A stretch of DNA of 64,000 nt from Streptomyces sp. P3 (GTDB taxonomy: Bacteria; Actinomycetota; Actinomycetes; Streptomycetales; Streptomycetaceae): assembly GCF_003032475.1 (NCBI RefSeq), contig NZ_CP028369.1:7812001-7876000 (forward strand), given 5' to 3'. Both the position numbers and the translations under genes were made by a program. Below, one piece after another: positions 8,610 through 17,221 of the stretch (within the stretch, counting starts at the first letter, position 1; every line of letters begins with the position of its first letter). The notes under the pieces are model-generated. The model made no database searches, was not told the origin of the DNA, and saw only the letters and a program-made list of their open reading frames with translations.

Positions 8610-9394
8610 CGGGAGTCACCCCGCGAGAGCGAGACGCGCAGCATGTCCGCCATGGAGCGGAGACCGTCGCGTTGGGCGGAGAACGTCGAGCCCGGCATGT
8701 CGGACCAGTCGACGGGTACTTCGACGACCGACCCGCCGAGCCGGGTCAGCCGCGTGAGCAGTTCCACGTCGAAGGCGAACCCGTTCACTTGGCAGGCGGC
8801 CGCCACGTTCCGGACGAGCGGCCCGTCGAAGAACTTGAAACCGCACTGGGTGTCGGCGATGTCCGGCAGGCTCAGCCGGGTCAGCCTCCGGAAGGTCCAG
8901 CCGCCGCACCGGCGCAGCGCCGAGTCCACCTCGCAGTGGGCGCCGTCGATGTGCCGGGAGGCGATCACGGCAGCGTGCCCGTCCCGGAGGAGCGGGAGCG
9001 CCTTGTCGAGCGTCGCGATGGGCGTCGCGTTGTCGGCGTCGACGAATCCGATGAAGCGGGCCGAGGAGGTGAGGATGCCGCGCCGGACGGCGGCGCCCTT
9101 GCCGTGCTCGGCGCAACCGATGACATGGACTCGGGTCATGGCGGTGTCGAAGCGTTCGGGTACGTCGATCGTGCAGTCCACGCTGTCGTTGTCGACCACG
9201 ACGACAGCGGACGACCAGGTCTGTTCCCTGAGGTAGTCGACCGTCGCCGCGATGGTGCGGGGGAGGCGGAGCTCCTCGTTGACCGCGGGAATGACGATCT
9301 CCAGTTCCACCGGAGGTCGTCTGAGGCAGGACGGAATCCCCTCGTGGGAGTGCGCGTCCCGCTTCGCGGAGCTTGGCGGCAACAAGGACACCAT
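8606..9394 (-). CDS. GT2 glycosyltransferase, dolichyl-phosphate-glucosyltransferase-like
   Basis: This 262-aa soluble GT-A enzyme is the first gene of the glycan operon. Visible motifs are IVIPAVNEELRLP, VVVVDNDSVD, GKGAAVRRG, the metal-binding FVDADNATP and DTQCGFKFF. This pattern matches polyprenyl-phosphate sugar synthases (DPG/DPM type), which move a sugar from UDP or GDP onto polyprenyl phosphate at the inner membrane face. It would supply the donor for the GT39-like enzyme downstream. The ATG at 9394 is preceded by an AGAGGTG ribosome site. It lacks the C-terminal membrane helices some relatives have. Confidence 0.88.
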   Translation of the reverse strand: MVSLLPPSSAKRDAHSHEGIPSCLRRPPVELEIVIPAVNEELRLPRTIAATVDYLREQTWSSAVVVVDNDSVDCTIDVPERFDTAMTRVHVIGCAEHGKGAAVRRGILTSSARFIGFVDADNATPIATLDKALPLLRDGHAAVIASRHIDGAHCEVDSALRRCGGWTFRRLTRLSLPDIADTQCGFKFFDGPLVRNVAAACQVNGFAFDVELLTRLTRLGGSVVEVPVDWSDMPGSTFSAQRDGLRSMADMLRVSLSRGDSR

Positions 9395-9440
9395 GTGAAT
9401 TCACCTCTGTCGCGAGGGGCCGAGGGCAGGAAGCCGAGTG

Positions 9441-9462
9441 TTCGTTGTACGTTTACGTCGTA
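9441..9462. promoter_or_regulatory. Candidate operator upstream of the glycan operon (shared motif, copy 1)
   Basis: Two 9-mers, TTCGTTGTA (9441-9449) and TACGTCGTA (9454-9462), lie 13 bp apart start to start, in an unusually AT-rich patch about 50-70 bp upstream of the GT2 start codon. The same two-half-site layout occurs before the GH15 gene and galE. The binding protein is unknown. Confidence 0.55.
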
Positions 9463-9536
9463 TATTCATTTTCTGGCCGTTCATGGGCCTTGTCAAGAGA
9501 TGTCGGTTTTGGTGGCTCTCGTCGGAGTTGCTCCAG

Positions 9537-9558
9537 TACGATGTATGTATACGATGTA
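9537..9558. promoter_or_regulatory. Candidate operator upstream of the GH15 gene (shared motif, copy 2)
   Basis: Two identical 9-mers TACGATGTA at 9537-9545 and 9550-9558 form a direct repeat with a 4-bp spacer, about 35-55 bp before the GH15 start codon. The layout and sequence match the sites before the glycan operon and galE. Confidence 0.6.
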
Positions 9559-9591
9559 ATCACATGTACTCGTCCGAAGGCAGTGGGGCCC

Positions 9592-11448
9592 ATGAGTTCC
9601 CCCATCGAGGACTACGCCCTCCTCAGTGATCTGGAAACCGCCGCCATGGTCGGCCGGAACGGTTCCGTGGACTGGCTGTGCGTGCCCCGCTTCGACTCGG
9701 AAGCCTGTCTGGCCGCGCTGCTGGGCACCCGGGACAACGGCTTCTGGCGGGTCGCCCCGATCGCCGCTCCCGGTACGTGCACCCGTCGCGCCTACCGCCC
9801 CGACACGCTGGTCCTGGACACCTGGTGGGAGACCGCCGAGGGGACGGTACGGGTCACCGACTTCATGCCGCCCCGTGCCCAGGCGCCGTGCATCGTCCGC
9901 GTGGTCGAGGGCCTGTCGGGCGCCGTGCCCGTACGCAGCGAGCTGCGCCTGCGCTTCCATCACGGCCGCGTGGTTCCCTGGCACCGCGACACCGGCGCCG
10001 GCACCGTGGCGGTCGCCGGTCCGGACGCCATGTGGCTGAGCGCGCAAGCTCCGGTGCATGCCCTCGACCGGGACGGCTCCACGGTCTGGGACGCCACCGT
10101 CCGGGCCGGACAGCGACTCGCCCTCACCCTGGTGTGGGCGCCCTCGCACCACCCCGGGCCGCCCGCGGCGGAAGGCGTCCCGGCGGAGACGATGCTCAAG
10201 GAGACCGACGACTTCTGGCGGCACTGGGCGGGCCAGTGCCGCTACCGAGGGCCATGGCGGGACGCCGTGGTGCGCTCCCTGATCACGCTGAAGGCGCTCA
10301 CCTACGCGCCCACGGGCGGCATCGTCGCCGCGCCGACGACCTCGCTGCCCGGCTGCATCGGCGGCGAACGCAACTGGGACTACCGGTATTGCTGGCTGCG
10401 CGACTCCACGCTCGCCCTGTCGTGCCTGCTGCGCTGCGGCTACCGGGACGAGGCCTCCGCCTGGCTGGACTGGCTGGTACGGGCCATCGCGGGCGACCCG
10501 GCCGATGTGCAGACCGTGTACGGCCTCGGCGGGCAGCGGTTGCTCCGGGAGACCGAGGCGCCCTGGCTGACCGGCTACGAGGGATCACAACCGGTGCGGT
10601 TCGGGAACTCCGCGGCGGGCCAGTTCCAGCTGGACGTCTACGGCGAAGTCCTGGACACGCTCCTGCTGTCGGTGCGTGCGGGGATCCCCCTGCCCGCTCA
10701 TGTGTGGGAGCTGGCGGAGGTGCTGATGGGATTCCTGCAGCGGCATTGGCGGGAACCCGACCAGGGACTGTGGCAGGTACGAGGACCGCGGCGGCAGTTC
10801 GTCCACTCCAAGGTCATGGTCTGGGTGGCCGCCGACCGCGCCCTGCGCATGGGGGCACTGCTGGGGCGCAACGGATCCTCGGCCGAGTGGCGGGTCCTGC
10901 GGGACGAGGTGCGTCGGCAGGTCCTCCGCGAGGGCTGGGACGCCGGACAGCGGTCCTTCGTGCAGTCCTATGGTTCCCCCGGCCTGGATGCCTCCGCCTT
11001 GCTGATGCCCAGGCTCGGCTTCCTGCCGGCCGGGGATCCGAGAATCCGGTGCACCGTCCGCGAGATGCGCCGACTCGACCGCGGCGGCTTCCTCCGCCGA
11101 TACGCGCCGGGCGGTGGCGGTGTGGACGATCCGCAGGGCCCCGAGGGCACGTTCGTGACGTGTTCCCTGTGGTACGCCGACGCGCTCGCCGCCACGGGGC
11201 GCGTCGAGGAGGCCCGCAACGCCTTCGAGCGAGTCCTCGCCGTCCGCAACGACGTCGGACTGCTGTCCGAGCAGTGGGATCCGGACGCCGGACGCCAACT
11301 GGGCAACGCACCCCAGGCGTTCAGCCACATCGCCCTGGTGGAGACGGCGTTCGCCCTGTCGGCGGCGTCATCCCCGGCTCCCCGCGGCCGGGAACCGTGG
11401 AACGCGAGTGGATCCGGGCTCATCGCGCCGTGCCCGGTCGGGGCCTGA
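9592..11448 (+). CDS. Glycoside hydrolase family 15 (glucoamylase/trehalase-like)
   Basis: This 618-aa cytoplasmic protein has the two-part layout of bacterial GH15 enzymes: an N-terminal beta-sandwich (SPIEDYALLSD, GSVDWLCVPRFDS) and a C-terminal (alpha/alpha)6 barrel with NWDYRYCWLRDS and EGTFVTCSLWYADAL, which holds the likely catalytic glutamate. Family members hydrolyse alpha-glucosidic bonds, including trehalose in several actinobacteria. The ATG at 9592 was chosen because earlier in-frame ATGs lie inside the repeat operator. No signal peptide is visible. It is divergent from the glycan operon and shares its putative operator, so it may supply or recycle glucose for the pathway. Confidence 0.88.
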   Translation: MSSPIEDYALLSDLETAAMVGRNGSVDWLCVPRFDSEACLAALLGTRDNGFWRVAPIAAPGTCTRRAYRPDTLVLDTWWETAEGTVRVTDFMPPRAQAPCIVRVVEGLSGAVPVRSELRLRFHHGRVVPWHRDTGAGTVAVAGPDAMWLSAQAPVHALDRDGSTVWDATVRAGQRLALTLVWAPSHHPGPPAAEGVPAETMLKETDDFWRHWAGQCRYRGPWRDAVVRSLITLKALTYAPTGGIVAAPTTSLPGCIGGERNWDYRYCWLRDSTLALSCLLRCGYRDEASAWLDWLVRAIAGDPADVQTVYGLGGQRLLRETEAPWLTGYEGSQPVRFGNSAAGQFQLDVYGEVLDTLLLSVRAGIPLPAHVWELAEVLMGFLQRHWREPDQGLWQVRGPRRQFVHSKVMVWVAADRALRMGALLGRNGSSAEWRVLRDEVRRQVLREGWDAGQRSFVQSYGSPGLDASALLMPRLGFLPAGDPRIRCTVREMRRLDRGGFLRRYAPGGGGVDDPQGPEGTFVTCSLWYADALAATGRVEEARNAFERVLAVRNDVGLLSEQWDPDAGRQLGNAPQAFSHIALVETAFALSAASSPAPRGREPWNASGSGLIAPCPVGA

Positions 11449-11567
11449 ACGCCTCGCCGCAGGAACGGCGGGACGGCCGTAGCCGTCCGCGGAGGTACCT
11501 CGTCCGGTGCCGGGCCGCTCGCCCTCGGGGCCGGACGGCTGTCCGGCGCGGGGTGGGGCGCTTGTGC

Positions 11568-14500
11568 TCAGCCTGGAGGCGGCGCCCGGTCTCCGTCCTG
11601 CCGGCGACACACGGCCTCGCCCTGCTCCACCGTCATCGGCCGCGCATAGAGGTACCCCTGGCCGAACCGGCACCCGATGTCTGCCAGCACCTCCCGCTGT
11701 GCCGGCTCCTCGATGCCCTCGGCGATCACCTCGAGGCCGAGTGTGTCGGCGAGGCGGATGATCCCCTCGACCAGCGCCACCTGCCGGCCATCGCGCGTGA
11801 TGTCGTCGATGAACGTCTTGTCGATCTTGAGTACGTCGACGGGGAACTCCTTGAGGTAGCGCAGCGACGAGAATCCGCTGCCGAAGTCGTCGACCGCGAT
11901 GCGTACCCCGAGGTCCTTCAGCGCCAGGACGAGCGCGTCGATCTCGGTGTCCCGCTGCATGAGCACCGACTCGGTGATCTCCAGCAGCAGCGTGCCCGGG
12001 ACGAGACCGGGGGTGGCGAGAGCGCCGCGCACCTCGTCGTAGAACTCCGTGCCGTGCCACTGCCGGGCGGACACGTTGACGCTGACGTACGGCGCCGTCG
12101 ACCGCCGGGCGCTGCGCTGCAGCCACGCGATGTCGGATGTGGCGTGATCCAGCACCCAGGCGCCCAGAGGGGAGATCTGCCCGCTCTCCTCGGCGAGTGG
12201 GATGAACTGGTCCGGCGGGACCAGGCCGTACCGCAGGTGCGGCCAGCGGACCAGGGCCTCGAAGCCGACGACGTCGCCTGCGGTGATGTCCACCACCGGC
12301 TGGTAGCGCAGGGTGAACTCCTCTCTGCTGACCGCGTCGTTCAGCCGTGCCTGGAGTTCGTGCCGCTCCACCATGCGCACGCGCTGCTGGGGCCGGAAGC
12401 GACGCCACTGGCGCTTCCCGGCGGCCTTGGCCGCGTACAGGGCCAGATCGGCGAGCGCCAGCAGCTCCTCCGCGTCCGTGCTGTCCTTGGCCGTGGCCAC
12501 ACCCACGCTGGCCGAGACGCTCACCGAATCGCTGGCCAGCTGGAAGGGCTGATTGAGCGTCTGGATCACCTGCGCGGCCAGGAGTTCGGCGTCGAGGGGC
12601 TGCTTCACGTCCTCCATCAGTACCGCGAACTCGTCGCCGCCCAGCCGGGCGGCGGTGTCGCTGCGGCGCAGCATCCTCGACAGGCGCTCGCCCACGGCGC
12701 CCAGGAGCCGGTCGCCGACCGAGTGGCCCAGCGTGTCGTTGACGTTCTTGAAGTTGTCCAGGTCGATGAAGAGCAGACAGGTGACGGCCGGATCCCGGCG
12801 GGCGCGCAGCAGTGCGCGCTCGGTCCGCTCCAGCAGCAGGGTCCGGTTGGGCAGCCCGGTCAGGGGGTCGTGGAAGGCCCGTTGGGTGAGTTCGTGCTCC
12901 AGCCTGCGCTGTTCGGTGACGTCCCGGAGTGTGACGATCAGGCCGCCCACGGTGATGTCGTGCCGCAGGTCGCGGCATCGCACGTCCACCTCGATGCGGT
13001 CCGTGCCCTCGGCGCCCTCGGTGTCGTCCGTGTCCTCCGCTGCCGGGGTCACCCACCAGTTGTCGTGGACTTCCTGTTGCCCCTCGCCGCGCAGAGCCGT
13101 CATGGTCCGGTCCACCCGGACCCGGTCCCGGGGGTCCACCAGTTCCCGCAGCCGCGTACCGATCAGCTCGACGCGGCCGAACACGGCACGCGCCGACGGA
13201 CTGGCGTAGCGGACGGTCGTGTCCTCGTTGACGATGAGGATGACGTCCGAGGCGTTGTGCACCAGGGTGCGGAAGTACGCCTCACTCTCCTTGTGGATGA
13301 TTTCCTGCCGGAGGGCGAGACGTTCCGTCGCCAGCCCCGCATGCGAGGCGAGGATCCCCAGCGAGTCGCGTATCTCGGTGAGCTGACGCTCGGCTCCCGC
13401 CGTCACCAGCACTCCCGAAAGCTCGCCGCCGGCCGGGCGGGCCGGCTGGACCAGGGGGCAGAGCAGCGCCATGGGCAGCCCCCCGAGCCGTTCGGTGATG
13501 TCCGGGGCGAGGGCGGCCACCGGGACCATGACGTCGCGGTAGCGGCCGGCGTCGGCGGGCCCGTGCCGGGAGGACGCGGCGCTCTCCGTGACGTCCCGGT
13601 GCTCGGTGCCGGTGGAGCCGAGATGCGTGTACAGAGCCTGTGCGTCGCGGCCCGGCAGGAGCATGGTGGCGTGCCGGACGTTCGGCCCGAACAGCGCGCC
13701 GACCGTGGTGTCGCAGGCGCGCGCCACGTCCTCCGGCCAGACCGCCGCCACCAGGGAGGCGGACGCCGCGCGCAGCTCCCGTTCCCGCACGACGATCTTG
13801 CGATGCGCCACGATCATCATGGCCAGCCGCAGGATCACCAACAGGCACAGCGCGACGGAGAAGGCGGCCACCACCGACGCGTCGTCCGTGTGGCCGACGA
13901 GTTCCTGGCGGATCAGGACCGCGGGCGCGATCAGCGCGGCCCCGGTGAGCAGCAGCAGCCGGCGCCAGGGCGGCAACAGGGACGAGGACACGGACCGTGC
14001 CGCGGAGACCGGTGCGGTCAGTTCCGCCATCGAGGGGTGCAGTGCGGCCAGCCCGTACGCGGTGCAGAAGACGATCCCCCCTGCTTCCAGGGGCGTGCCG
14101 GTCTGCCACCTGCCGTCGGGGTGGAGGATCCCGTAGGCGATGTCGAGGCAGAGCAGGGTGAGGGTGCCCAGGGCGAGCAGTCGTACGGCGCCGTTGCGGC
14201 CGGACACGGGGCGGGGGGTGAGCAATCGGACCAGCAGCGCCAGCACCACGATGTCGCCCAGCGGGTAGGCGATGCCGATCGCCCGCTGCAGCCAGGTCAG
14301 GTCCCCCGACTCGGCCGAGGGCTCTGCCAGGTAGACCCACACGGGCAGGGCGAGCCCGGCTGCGACGATCAGCGCGTCCAGCAGGCTGGACAGGTCGCGG
14401 TCCGCCCGGCGGTGCCGGACGAGGCCGAGGAGCCCCGCGGCGACGAGCGGGTAGACGGCGAGGTAGCAGGCGTCCGACGGCGACGGGAACGGCTGGGAGG

Positions 14501-14861
14501 CGTGGAAGTACGTCTCCCGCGCGTGGGAGAAGGCGTCGCCCGCGGCGAAGGCCAGCATCCCGGCGGCGAGCAACCGCCACGGCCCGCGGTGCGCGGGCCG
14601 GTGGATGCGGACACCGGTGGCGACGGCGACGCCGCCTCCCAGCCCGATGACGGCCCAGAGCGGAGCACGCAGTTCGGGGAAGGTCATGTACAGGGAGGTG
14701 GCCACGCCGGCCAGCGCGACATGGGCGGCCATCAGCCGATGAGACAGGAGCAAGAGCAAGCGCCTCCCCTGGGCGGAGGGCACCGGGGGCTGCCGGGGAG
14801 CATCAACTTGTGTTCCCTGTACCGAGCATAGGTGCCATGCGCGCCCCCCGCATCTCGTCAC
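11568..14861 (-). CDS. Membrane GGDEF-EAL protein (putative diguanylate cyclase/phosphodiesterase) with PAS domain
   Basis: A protein of about 1097 aa. The first 330 residues carry about ten hydrophobic helices. A linker/GAF-like stretch and a PAS domain follow. Then comes a GGDEF domain with intact RLGGDEF and an RxxD inhibitory site (RRSD) five residues before it. Last is an EAL domain with GFEALVRW, EITES, DDFGSGFSSL and EGIE. Both domains keep their catalytic signatures, so it may make and degrade c-di-GMP. The GTG at 14861 is chosen because GGGGAGG precedes it by five bases; a GTG at 14894 is possible. It lies 48 bp after galE on the same strand, so the two may be co-transcribed. Confidence 0.9.
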   Translation of the reverse strand: MTRCGGRAWHLCSVQGTQVDAPRQPPVPSAQGRRLLLLLSHRLMAAHVALAGVATSLYMTFPELRAPLWAVIGLGGGVAVATGVRIHRPAHRGPWRLLAAGMLAFAAGDAFSHARETYFHASQPFPSPSDACYLAVYPLVAAGLLGLVRHRRADRDLSSLLDALIVAAGLALPVWVYLAEPSAESGDLTWLQRAIGIAYPLGDIVVLALLVRLLTPRPVSGRNGAVRLLALGTLTLLCLDIAYGILHPDGRWQTGTPLEAGGIVFCTAYGLAALHPSMAELTAPVSAARSVSSSLLPPWRRLLLLTGAALIAPAVLIRQELVGHTDDASVVAAFSVALCLLVILRLAMMIVAHRKIVVRERELRAASASLVAAVWPEDVARACDTTVGALFGPNVRHATMLLPGRDAQALYTHLGSTGTEHRDVTESAASSRHGPADAGRYRDVMVPVAALAPDITERLGGLPMALLCPLVQPARPAGGELSGVLVTAGAERQLTEIRDSLGILASHAGLATERLALRQEIIHKESEAYFRTLVHNASDVILIVNEDTTVRYASPSARAVFGRVELIGTRLRELVDPRDRVRVDRTMTALRGEGQQEVHDNWWVTPAAEDTDDTEGAEGTDRIEVDVRCRDLRHDITVGGLIVTLRDVTEQRRLEHELTQRAFHDPLTGLPNRTLLLERTERALLRARRDPAVTCLLFIDLDNFKNVNDTLGHSVGDRLLGAVGERLSRMLRRSDTAARLGGDEFAVLMEDVKQPLDAELLAAQVIQTLNQPFQLASDSVSVSASVGVATAKDSTDAEELLALADLALYAAKAAGKRQWRRFRPQQRVRMVERHELQARLNDAVSREEFTLRYQPVVDITAGDVVGFEALVRWPHLRYGLVPPDQFIPLAEESGQISPLGAWVLDHATSDIAWLQRSARRSTAPYVSVNVSARQWHGTEFYDEVRGALATPGLVPGTLLLEITESVLMQRDTEIDALVLALKDLGVRIAVDDFGSGFSSLRYLKEFPVDVLKIDKTFIDDITRDGRQVALVEGIIRLADTLGLEVIAEGIEEPAQREVLADIGCRFGQGYLYARPMTVEQGEAVCRRQDGDRAPPPG

Positions 14862-14909
14862 GCGGCCTCCCCGGAAGGGGGCGGCGCACGTCACCGACTG
14901 CTGTTCGCC

Positions 14910-16115
14910 CTACGGGTCGTACCACTCCTCCCTCTCCGGCCGCCGTGCGGAGCCCGCGTAGCCACGGGGGTTGAGCCGCTGGAAGTGCCAGGAGTCCCGG
15001 CACATGTCGGCGAGGTCCCGCTTGGGGCGCCAGCCCCAGGCGCGCTCCACGGCGGTCGCGTCGGCGACGACTTCGGCGACGTCGCCGGGGCGGCGGGGCA
15101 CGACCTCGTACGGAACGGGTCGGCCGCTCGCCCGGGAGAACGCGGCGACGACATCGAGGACCGAACTGCCCTTGCCGGCGCCCAGGTTGTACACGTGCAT
15201 GCCCGGTGCGTCGGCGAGATGGTCGAGCGCGACGCGGTGTGCCTCGACGGTGTCCATGACGTGGAGGTAGTCACGGACCGCGGTGCCGTCCCGCGTGGGG
15301 TAGTCGCCGCCGAACACGGGGAGGCGGCTGCGTCGGCCGACGGCCACCTGGGCCATGTGCGGCATCAGGTTGTCCGGTGTGCCGCGGGGGTCCTCGCCGA
15401 GCAGTCCGCTGGAGTGGGCGCCGGCCGAGTTGCCGGACCGCAGGCAGAGCACGGTGTATTCCGGGCAGCGGCGGCAGACGTCGGCGAGCAGCTGTTCGCA
15501 GATCCACTTGGCGGCCGAGTAGGGATTGGTGGGCCGCGCGGGGGTGGTCTCCGTCAGCGGCCCGCCGCCGGCGTCGCCGTAGACGGAGCAGGACGAGGCG
15601 TAGACGAGCTGGTGCACCCCGTGCTCGTGCATGGCCCGCAGCAGGGTGGTGGTGCCGCCGACGATGGAGTCGTAGTACTGGACGGGCATCCGTGTCGACC
15701 GGCCCACGGCCTTGTGTGCGGCGAAGTGCAGGACGGCGTCCACGGAGTGCCGGTCGAAGGCGGCCGAGAGGGAGTGGCGATCACGGATGTCCAGTTCGTA
15801 GACGGCGCCGACGAAGCGGCCGGCCAGCCGTTCCACGCGGGACAGGACCTGGGGTGTGCTGTTGGAGTAGTCGTCGACCACGATCAACTCATAGCCGTGG
15901 TCCAACAGGGCCACGCAGGCGTGGCTGCCGATGAAGCCGGCCCCGCCGGTGACGAGGACCGTGGACGGCGTGGTCCTGCGTACCCGCTCCGCCCGGCCCG
16001 TCTCCGGCCGGGTGCCGTCGGTGGTTGCGCCGGGCGGGGGGACGTCACCGTTCGGAGACGACACAGACCGGCGCTTCCTCCCGGAGGGAGCCGAGGGCGG
16101 TTCGCTCCACGCCAT
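14910..16115 (-). CDS. galE: UDP-glucose 4-epimerase
   Basis: This 401-aa extended SDR has the Rossmann motif GGAGFIGS at 57-64, DDYSNST, HFAAHKAVG, SSCSVYG and the catalytic NPYSAAKW (Tyr-x3-Lys). It interconverts UDP-glucose and UDP-galactose. The first 50 residues are a Ser/Pro/Arg-rich extension ahead of the fold. The ATG at 16115 is kept because AGGAGC lies about 9 bp upstream and no later start codon precedes the Rossmann strand. A palindromic operator ends 20 bp before the ATG and matches sites at the GT operon and the GH15 gene. It probably feeds UDP-galactose to the surface-glycan pathway. Confidence 0.92.
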   Translation of the reverse strand: MAWSEPPSAPSGRKRRSVSSPNGDVPPPGATTDGTRPETGRAERVRRTTPSTVLVTGGAGFIGSHACVALLDHGYELIVVDDYSNSTPQVLSRVERLAGRFVGAVYELDIRDRHSLSAAFDRHSVDAVLHFAAHKAVGRSTRMPVQYYDSIVGGTTTLLRAMHEHGVHQLVYASSCSVYGDAGGGPLTETTPARPTNPYSAAKWICEQLLADVCRRCPEYTVLCLRSGNSAGAHSSGLLGEDPRGTPDNLMPHMAQVAVGRRSRLPVFGGDYPTRDGTAVRDYLHVMDTVEAHRVALDHLADAPGMHVYNLGAGKGSSVLDVVAAFSRASGRPVPYEVVPRRPGDVAEVVADATAVERAWGWRPKRDLADMCRDSWHFQRLNPRGYAGSARRPEREEWYDP

Positions 16116-16134
16116 AGCGGGACGCTCCTGTGTC

Positions 16135-16158
16135 TTACGAGGTATATATACGTCGTAA
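16135..16158. promoter_or_regulatory. Candidate operator upstream of galE (shared motif, copy 3)
   Basis: A 24-bp near-perfect palindrome with one mismatched pair. It is built of half-sites TACGAGGTA (16136-16144) and TACGTCGTA (16149-16157) separated by TATA. Half-site spacing (13 bp) equals that at 9441 and 9537. It lies 20 bp from the galE start codon, a position suited to repression. Confidence 0.65.
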
Positions 16159-16316
16159 ATCCAACTGTCCTCCCCCGTGCGTCCCGGAGTCAAGGGTCGT
16201 CGGAGCGTCCTGCACGTCTTCGAGGGGCGCCGGCCCCGCGGCTGCGGTGCGTGCGCGACGAACTCCTGATCGCGGGGACTGGTCAGGTCCCGGCGGGGTC
16301 GGGATAGTGTGCCCCG

Positions 16317-17135
16317 GTGACCACGCATTCGAACACACCTGCAGGCTGGTATCCCGATCCGCACGGAGCGGCCCAGACCCTGCGTTACTGGGACGGCGCC
16401 CAGTGGACCGAGCAGACCCACGCCGAGGTCAAGGGCGGCCCCGTCCCGCACATACCGCAGCAGGCGGGGCCCGACGCCCGGGTCCAGCGGCAGGTGCAGC
16501 AGCAGGCCGGGGTCACGCCGAGCGGTCCCGGCGGCGGCTCCCTGTTCAGCGAGCCGGTGCTGGTGGTGAACCAGAAGGCGAAGCTGATCGAGCTCACCAA
16601 CGAGTACAAGGTGATGGACCAGCAGGGCAACCAGCTCGGCTCGGTGGTCCAGGTCGGCCAGAGCACACTGCGCAAGATCGTGCGCTTCCTCGCCAGCATC
16701 GACCAGTACCTGACCCAACGACTGGAGATCCGCGACGCCCACGGCCGGCCGGTGCTGCTGCTGACCCGGCCGGCGAAGATCTTCAAGTCACGGGTGCTCG
16801 TGACCCGTCCCGACGGACAGCCGGTCGGCGAGATCGTCCAGCAGAACGTCTTCGGGAAGATCAACTTCGCGATCAACGCGGACGGCCGGCAGATCGGCGC
16901 CATCAAGGCGGAGAACTGGCGGGCGTGGAACTTCGCGATCGTCGACCACGCGGACAACGAGGTCGCCCGGATCACCAAGACCTGGGAAGGCCTCGCCAAG
17001 ACGATGTTCACCACCGCGGACAACTACGTCCTGCAGATCCACTACCAGTTGCCCGAGCCGCTGTTGAGCCTCGTCGTCGCCACGGCCCTGACCGTGGACA
17101 CCGCGCTCAAGCAGGACGCCCGCGGTCTGGGCTGA
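16317..17135 (+). CDS. DUF2510 plus scramblase/tubby-like domain protein
   Basis: This 272-aa protein starts at GTG 16317. Residues 8-30 are a DUF2510 motif (AGWYPDPHG, LRYWDGAQWTEQT), a short tryptophan-rich element common in actinobacterial membrane-associated proteins. After a Gln/Pro-rich linker, residues from about 80 to 265 look like the phospholipid-scramblase/LURP-one beta-barrel fold. That part has alternating strands (LVVNQKAKLIELTNEY, FKSRVLVTRPDG, GKINFAIN) and a hydrophobic C-terminal helix. Whether it moves lipids is unknown. It is monocistronic, with a terminator hairpin just downstream. Confidence 0.75.
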   Translation: MTTHSNTPAGWYPDPHGAAQTLRYWDGAQWTEQTHAEVKGGPVPHIPQQAGPDARVQRQVQQQAGVTPSGPGGGSLFSEPVLVVNQKAKLIELTNEYKVMDQQGNQLGSVVQVGQSTLRKIVRFLASIDQYLTQRLEIRDAHGRPVLLLTRPAKIFKSRVLVTRPDGQPVGEIVQQNVFGKINFAINADGRQIGAIKAENWRAWNFAIVDHADNEVARITKTWEGLAKTMFTTADNYVLQIHYQLPEPLLSLVVATALTVDTALKQDARGLG

Positions 17136-17181
17136 CCCGCTCCGCGTGTGCCCGTGTGTTCCCGGCTCACCCCTTACGCGC

Positions 17182-17214
17182 ACGGGTGGCACCTTCCCGG
17201 AAGATGCCACCCGT
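17182..17214. terminator. Hairpin terminator between convergent genes
   Basis: Arms ACGGGTGGCA and TGCCACCCGT enclose a further CTTCC/GGAAG pairing. The hairpin lies between the scramblase-like gene and the oppositely oriented transporter gene and could serve both. Confidence 0.75.
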
Positions 17215-17221
17215 CCTTGCG

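Noticed and set aside
9541..9591. Upstream ATG starts for the GH15 gene
   Set aside because: They lie within the repeat operator and give a non-family N-terminus; ATG 9592 starts the standard SSPIEDYALLSD segment.
9678..14831. 1717-aa plus-strand frame across GH15 and the GGDEF-EAL gene
   Set aside because: It is out of frame with GH15 and antisense to the c-di-GMP gene; the length comes from the scarcity of stops at high GC.
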